Source: Blautia argi (lineage in GTDB: Bacteria; Bacillota; Clostridia; Lachnospirales; Lachnospiraceae). From it: DNA of 64,000 nt. The notes beneath the pieces were generated by a model that saw only the letters and a program-made list of their open reading frames with translations, searched no databases and was not told the origin of the DNA. The translations under genes were made by a program, and so were the position numbers. Of this stretch, positions 59,372-64,000 are shown piece after piece. The stretch covers positions 1,185,501 through 1,249,500 of the forward strand of contig NZ_CP030280.1 of assembly GCF_003287895.1 (NCBI RefSeq), given 5' to 3'. Positions within the stretch are counted from its first letter, which is position 1, and every line of letters starts with the position of its first letter.

Positions 59372-60565
59372 ATGAAAACAAGAATTTATCTGGATAATGC
59401 AGCAACTACAAAAACCTCTCAGGAGGTTGTAGACGCAATGCTTCCTTATTTTACGGAGGATTATGGAAATGCTTCCAGTATTTATGAAATTGGTCAGAGA
59501 AGCAGGGAAGCGATTACCAAGGCGCGTGAACAGATTGCTCAGGTAATTGGCGCCAAGACAGAAGAGATTTACTTTACGGCAGGCGGAAGCGAGGCAGACA
59601 ACTGGGCGTTAAAGGCTACTTTTGAGGCATATGAAGGAAAAGGAAATCATATTATTACAACCAAAATCGAGCATCACGCCATTTTACACACTTGTGAATA
59701 TCTGGAGAAAAAAGGTGCCAGAATTACTTATCTGGACGTAGATGAAAACGGTCTGGTGGATTTGGAAGAACTTCAGAAGGCGATTTGTCCGGAAACTATC
59801 CTGATTTCTATTATGTTTGCCAATAACGAAATCGGAACCATTGAGCCAATAAAAGAAATCGGTATGATTGCGAAAGAGCATGGCGTGCTGTTCCATACAG
59901 ATGCGGTACAGGCCTTCGGACAGGTACCCATTGACGTGGACGATATGAACATTGATATGTTAAGTTCCAGCGCTCACAAAATCAACGGACCAAAGGGAAT
60001 TGGTTTCCTCTATATCCGTAAGGGCGTGAAAATCCGTTCCTTTGTACACGGTGGTGCACAGGAGAGAAAGAGAAGAGCAGGAACAGAAAACGTACCGGGA
60101 ATCGTGGGATATGGCGTAGCTGCCAAAAGAGCGGCAGAAACCATGGAAGAGAGAACAAAAAAAGAGAGAGAATTAAGAGATTACTTTATTCAGAGAGTTT
60201 TGGAGGAAGTTCCTTATACAAAATTAAACGGGGACCCTGTAAAACGTCTTCCAAACAATATGAATTTCAGCTTCCGCTTTATTGAAGGTGAGTCCCTGCT
60301 GATTATGCTGGATATGAAGGGAATTGCAGGCTCCAGCGGTTCTGCCTGTACATCAGGTTCCTTAGACCCTTCTCATGTGCTTCTGTCTATTGGACTTCCT
60401 CATGAGATTGCACATGGTTCTCTGCGCCTGACGCTTGGAGAAGACATTACAAAAGAGGATTTGGATTACACACTGGAACAGATTAAGGAAATTGTGGGAA
60501 GGCTGCGCGAGCTTTCTCCTTTATACGAAGATTTTGTGAGAAAACAGAAAAACAGTAAAAATTAA
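59372..60565 (+). CDS. nifS: Cysteine desulfurase NifS/IscS
   Basis: A 397-aa PLP enzyme that takes sulfur from cysteine. YLDNAATTKTSQEVVDAM is the N-terminus; TKIEHHAILHTCEYL and HTDAVQAFGQVPID are cofactor contacts; the PLP Lys is in SSSAHKINGPKGIGFLYI; the catalytic Cys loop is GSSGSACTSGSLDPSHVL. The ATG at 59372 has AGGAG 9 nt upstream, whereas the ATG at 59363 directly abuts it. It supplies sulfur to NifU and MnmA, both encoded next. Confidence 0.96.
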   Translation: MKTRIYLDNAATTKTSQEVVDAMLPYFTEDYGNASSIYEIGQRSREAITKAREQIAQVIGAKTEEIYFTAGGSEADNWALKATFEAYEGKGNHIITTKIEHHAILHTCEYLEKKGARITYLDVDENGLVDLEELQKAICPETILISIMFANNEIGTIEPIKEIGMIAKEHGVLFHTDAVQAFGQVPIDVDDMNIDMLSSSAHKINGPKGIGFLYIRKGVKIRSFVHGGAQERKRRAGTENVPGIVGYGVAAKRAAETMEERTKKERELRDYFIQRVLEEVPYTKLNGDPVKRLPNNMNFSFRFIEGESLLIMLDMKGIAGSSGSACTSGSLDPSHVLLSIGLPHEIAHGSLRLTLGEDITKEDLDYTLEQIKEIVGRLRELSPLYEDFVRKQKNSKN

Positions 60566-60615
60566 TGGGAAAATTGAAAACAAGAAAAAACTTGAAATGA
60601 ACGGAGGAATTTGTT

Positions 60616-61062
60616 ATGTACAGCGAAAAAGTTATGGATCATTTTCAGAATCCAAGAAACGTAGGAGAAATTGAGAATGCCAGTGGTGTGGGAACTGTAG
60701 GCAATGCAAAGTGTGGAGATATTATGCGTATTTATCTGGATATTGATGAAAACCAGATTATCAAAGACTGTAAATTTAAAACCTTTGGCTGCGGCGCAGC
60801 AGTGGCAACCAGCAGTATGGCAACAGAGCTGGTCAAAGGGAAAACCATTCAGGAAGCCCTGCAGGTAACCAATAAGGCAGTTATGGAAGCCCTGGACGGA
60901 CTTCCACCAGTGAAAGTACACTGCTCTCTTTTAGCAGAAGAAGCTATTCATGCAGCGCTGTGGGACTATGCAGAAAAACATGGTATTAAAATCGAAGGAC
61001 TGACGAAACCAAAATCTGACATTCACGAGGGTGAAGAGGAAGAAGAGGAGGAAGAGTATTAA
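60616..61062 (+). CDS. nifU: Fe-S cluster scaffold protein NifU/IscU
   Basis: A 148-aa IscU-type scaffold. The three ligand cysteines are in [21 protein letters not shown] and [11 protein letters not shown], with [17 protein letters not shown] at the start. The C-terminal tail is a run of acidic residues ([12 protein letters not shown]), which is not part of the core fold. It overlaps the mnmA start by one base (TAATG), indicating coupled translation. Confidence 0.96.
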   Translation: MYSEKVMDHFQNPRNVGEIENASGVGTVGNAKCGDIMRIYLDIDENQIIKDCKFKTFGCGAAVATSSMATELVKGKTIQEALQVTNKAVMEALDGLPPVKVHCSLLAEEAIHAALWDYAEKHGIKIEGLTKPKSDIHEGEEEEEEEEY

Positions 61063-62147
61063 TGGCAAAGAAAAAGGTAGTAGTAGGGCTATCCGGAGGC
61101 GTGGATTCTTCGGTAGCTGCTTTACTTTTGAAACAGCAGGGATATGAAGTTATCGGCGTTACCATGCAGATTTGGCAGGAAGAAAACCGGGAATTTCAGG
61201 AAGAGAATGGCGGCTGCTGCGGATTAAGCGCAGTAGACGACGCCAGAAGAGTGGCGCAGATGCTGGACATTCCCTACTATGTAATGAATTTCAGAAAAGA
61301 ATTTCAGGAGAATGTCATTGATTATTTTACCCGGGAATACCTGGAAGGCAGAACGCCGAACCCGTGTATTGCCTGTAATCGGTATGTAAAATGGGAATCT
61401 CTTTTAAAGAGAAGCCTGGATATTGGCGCAGATTATATTGCCACCGGGCATTATGCCAGAGTGGAACAGCTTCCAAACGGCAGATATGCTATCCGCAATT
61501 CCGTCACAGCCAGAAAAGACCAGACTTATGCGTTGTATAATCTTACTCAGGAGCAACTTTCCAGAACCCTGATGCCGGTAGGAGATTATACAAAAGACGA
61601 GATTCGTTGTATGGCGGAAGAAGCAGGACTTCCTGTGGCGCATAAAAAGGACAGTCAGGAAATCTGTTTTGTGCCGGATAACGATTATGCGGGATTTATT
61701 GAAGAGCATACAGGAAAGCACATAGAAAAGGGTAATTATGTGCAAAAGGACGGTACGGTTATCGGGCAGCATGAGGGGATTATCCACTATACCATCGGGC
61801 AGAGAAAGGGATTGAATCTGGCTATGGGACGCCCGGTATTTGTGACGGAAATCCGACCGGAAAGCAATGAGGTAGTCATCGGGGAAAATGAGGATTTGTT
61901 TGTGCATAGCCTCCTTTGCGACAGAGTGAATTTTATGGCTATTGAGAAGCTGGAGGACGGTATGAATCTCATGGCAAAAATCCGTTATAATCATGCAGGA
62001 GCCCCCTGTACCCTGGAGGACGCGGGAAATGGAAAAGTGAAGGTAACCTTTACAGAACCCCAAAGAGCCATTACGCCGGGACAGGCCGTGGTGTTCTATC
62101 AGGGAGAATATGTGGCAGGCGGCGGCATTATTCTCGGGAGGGCATAG
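61062..62147 (+). CDS. mnmA: tRNA-specific 2-thiouridylase MnmA
   Basis: A 361-aa enzyme that makes 2-thiouridine at the wobble position of tRNA. The PP-loop is [16 protein letters not shown], the first catalytic Cys is in [14 protein letters not shown], the second is in [14 protein letters not shown], and [16 protein letters not shown] is the central domain. It is the last gene of the operon and would receive sulfur from NifS. A terminator follows. Confidence 0.97.
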   Translation: MAKKKVVVGLSGGVDSSVAALLLKQQGYEVIGVTMQIWQEENREFQEENGGCCGLSAVDDARRVAQMLDIPYYVMNFRKEFQENVIDYFTREYLEGRTPNPCIACNRYVKWESLLKRSLDIGADYIATGHYARVEQLPNGRYAIRNSVTARKDQTYALYNLTQEQLSRTLMPVGDYTKDEIRCMAEEAGLPVAHKKDSQEICFVPDNDYAGFIEEHTGKHIEKGNYVQKDGTVIGQHEGIIHYTIGQRKGLNLAMGRPVFVTEIRPESNEVVIGENEDLFVHSLLCDRVNFMAIEKLEDGMNLMAKIRYNHAGAPCTLEDAGNGKVKVTFTEPQRAITPGQAVVFYQGEYVAGGGIILGRA

Positions 62148-62148
62148 A

Positions 62149-62191
62149 AAAAGACTGTAGTGTCAGGAAAAGTCTGATACTGCAGTCTTTT
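62149..62191. terminator. Terminator between mnmA and hisJ
   Basis: AAAAGACTGTAGTGTCAG pairs with CTGATACTGCAGTCTTTT with two G-U pairs, flanked by A and T tracts, so it can act for both convergent genes. Confidence 0.88.
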
Positions 62192-62210
62192 GTCTTATCA
62201 AGCTGTATCC

Positions 62211-63014
62211 TTAGAGTTTTATAAATTCCGGTTTTCTTTTTCGGAAAATCGTATAATAGCGGAATCCACATGCCTTTAAAAGTTCGCCTGTCTTTAGAAA
62301 GTCATAAGCCATATGTTCCGGTGCATGGCCGTCAGATCCCAGTGTTAAAAGTTCGCCTCCCAATTCCCGGTATCGCAGAAGGATATCTTCTGTGGTGGGT
62401 TGGGGTGCCCCAGTCCGTATTTAAAGCCGGCGCTGTTGCACTCCAGCCCGATTCCCTTCTCAATCAGAGTTTTTAAAATCTCGTCCAGAATATCTGCATA
62501 AGTCTGATAGGAATAGCCTTTGTTTTTCTCGGGACCGTAGCGAACCACATAGTCGATATGTCCGCAGGTATCAAAGCAGGAAAAGGTTCTCAGGTTTTCC
62601 AGAACAACTTCAAAATATCGCTGATAGGCTTCTTTTTTGAGTCCTGTTTTCGTAAAATTCAGGATTGTATGGGTCAAGTCTGTCCACAATGTGAGTAGAG
62701 CCTATGAGAAAATCAAAATTCTCTGAATCGGCGAGTGCAGGAATTTCTTTCTTTAAATGTGGCTGCAGACCCATTTCCAGACCAAAGAAAACAGAAATCA
62801 AACCGGCATATTTTTCTTTTAATTCCAGGCAGGTTTTCTTATAAGCAGGCAAATTCACAAGAAAAGAAAAATTCCCCGGGGGAAAATCCAAATCCATGTG
62901 TTCAGTAAAGCAGATTCCGGGAAGCCCCAGAGAAATACCCTGCAAAATCATACGTTCCATGGGCGCATTGCTGTCACTGGAAAAGGAGGTATGTAAATGA
63001 AAGTCGTAATACAT
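62211..63014 (-). CDS. hisJ: Histidinol-phosphatase, PHP family (frameshifted as sequenced)
   Basis: A PHP-domain phosphatase of histidine synthesis, about 267 aa, split over three frames. It begins MYYDFHLHTSFSSDSNAPME with AAGGAG upstream, and has GICFTEHMDLDFPPGNFSF and FGLEMGLQPHLKKEIPAL with metal-binding His and Glu. The second frame has FDTCGHIDYVVRYGP and LECNSAGFKYGLGHPNP; the third has LTLGSDGHAPEHMAYDFLKT and ends at 62211. Two homopolymer indels explain this: the T6 at 62633-62638 (one too many; correction gives YENRTQKEAYQRYFE) and GGG at 62397-62399 (one too few; correction gives HPNPTTEDILLRY). The corrected length equals Bacillus HisJ. Confidence 0.88.
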
Positions 63015-63133
63015 GGCAAAACTCCTTTGCTGTAAAAAAAGATTTTTTTTCATTATAAATGCTTATGAGCAGGGGTTTCAAGTATTATTACAGGAAATTG
63101 CTATTTAAATAAACAGGAATTTTGAAAATGGGC

Positions 63134-63162
63134 TTGAATTTTTGGATAAAAACAGGTACAAT
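63134..63162 (+). promoter_or_regulatory. Promoter of gap
   Basis: TTGAAT (63134-63139) and TACAAT (63157-63162) with 17-nt spacing lie about 90 nt before the gap start. Confidence 0.65.
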
Positions 63163-63176
63163 ATGGACAAGGTTGA

Positions 63177-64000
<824 letters not shown>

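Overview
The window looks like a chromosomal segment of a spore-forming, low-to-moderate GC Gram-positive anaerobe, most likely a Lachnospiraceae member (Blautia/Ruminococcus-like). The evidence is the gene content and order: cotJ, the complete spoIIIA operon, spoIVB-spo0A and spoIIM-xerD, a type II fatty-acid cluster with a FabK-type enoyl reductase, and an iscR-nifS-nifU-mnmA unit. Start codons are often GTG or TTG behind strong AGGAGG-type ribosome binding sites. No rRNA, tRNA, CRISPR array, insertion sequence or prophage was seen.

Layout. 1-3 kb: the start of an aldo/keto reductase, a DUF134-NifX fusion, and the divergent cotJABC spore-coat operon. 3-9 kb: metal homeostasis, with a small HMA metallochaperone, a P1B metal ATPase, a FeoA-FeoB fusion, a MntP-type Mn exporter and its ArsR-type regulator. 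9-12 kb: a membrane-anchored glycerophosphodiesterase and an FtsW/RodA/SpoVE protein. 12-20.5 kb: a fatty-acid operon (acpP, fabD, fabG, fabF, accB, fabZ, accC, an accD-accA fusion, fabK-like) with two palindromes resembling FabT operators. 20.8-26.4 kb: an XRE regulator, a VOC protein, gltX, a UvrD-type helicase, a phosphopantetheinyl transferase that could activate AcpP, and a membrane protein. 26.5-31.4 kb: spoIIIAA-AH. 31.4-44.4 kb: prfC, then asp23-nusB-xseAB-ispA-dxs-tlyA-nadK-argR-recN-spoIVB-spo0A in an order typical of Firmicutes. 44.5-46.5 kb: glgA and two small CotF-like proteins. 46.6-50.8 kb: an AT-rich accessory island of short genes with two truncated acetyltransferase remnants. 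51-56.2 kb: recA (LexA box)-recX-rny-spoIIM-xerD. 56.3-64 kb: a DAHP synthase, a SpoVB-like flippase, the Fe-S/thiouridine operon, histidinol phosphatase, and the start of gap.

A striking property of the sequence is that seven genes are split by single-base indels, 11 in total, and every one can be placed in a homopolymer run. The genes are the glycerophosphodiesterase (3), ftsW-like (2), accC (1), glgA (1), the DUF3788 gene (1), spoVB-like (1) and hisJ (2). Several are core genes whose protein homology continues intact across the break. Sequencing or assembly error is therefore more likely than gene decay, and these genes are annotated here as whole but frameshifted.

No clearly new multi-gene system (defence, secretion, biosynthetic) is present. 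The least ordinary items are the trans-acting HMA domain beside an ATPase that lacks one and a ferrous iron importer, the AccD-AccA fusion, the cysteine-rich FabK-like reductase, the looped operator in front of the XRE gene, and the degraded island upstream of recA.
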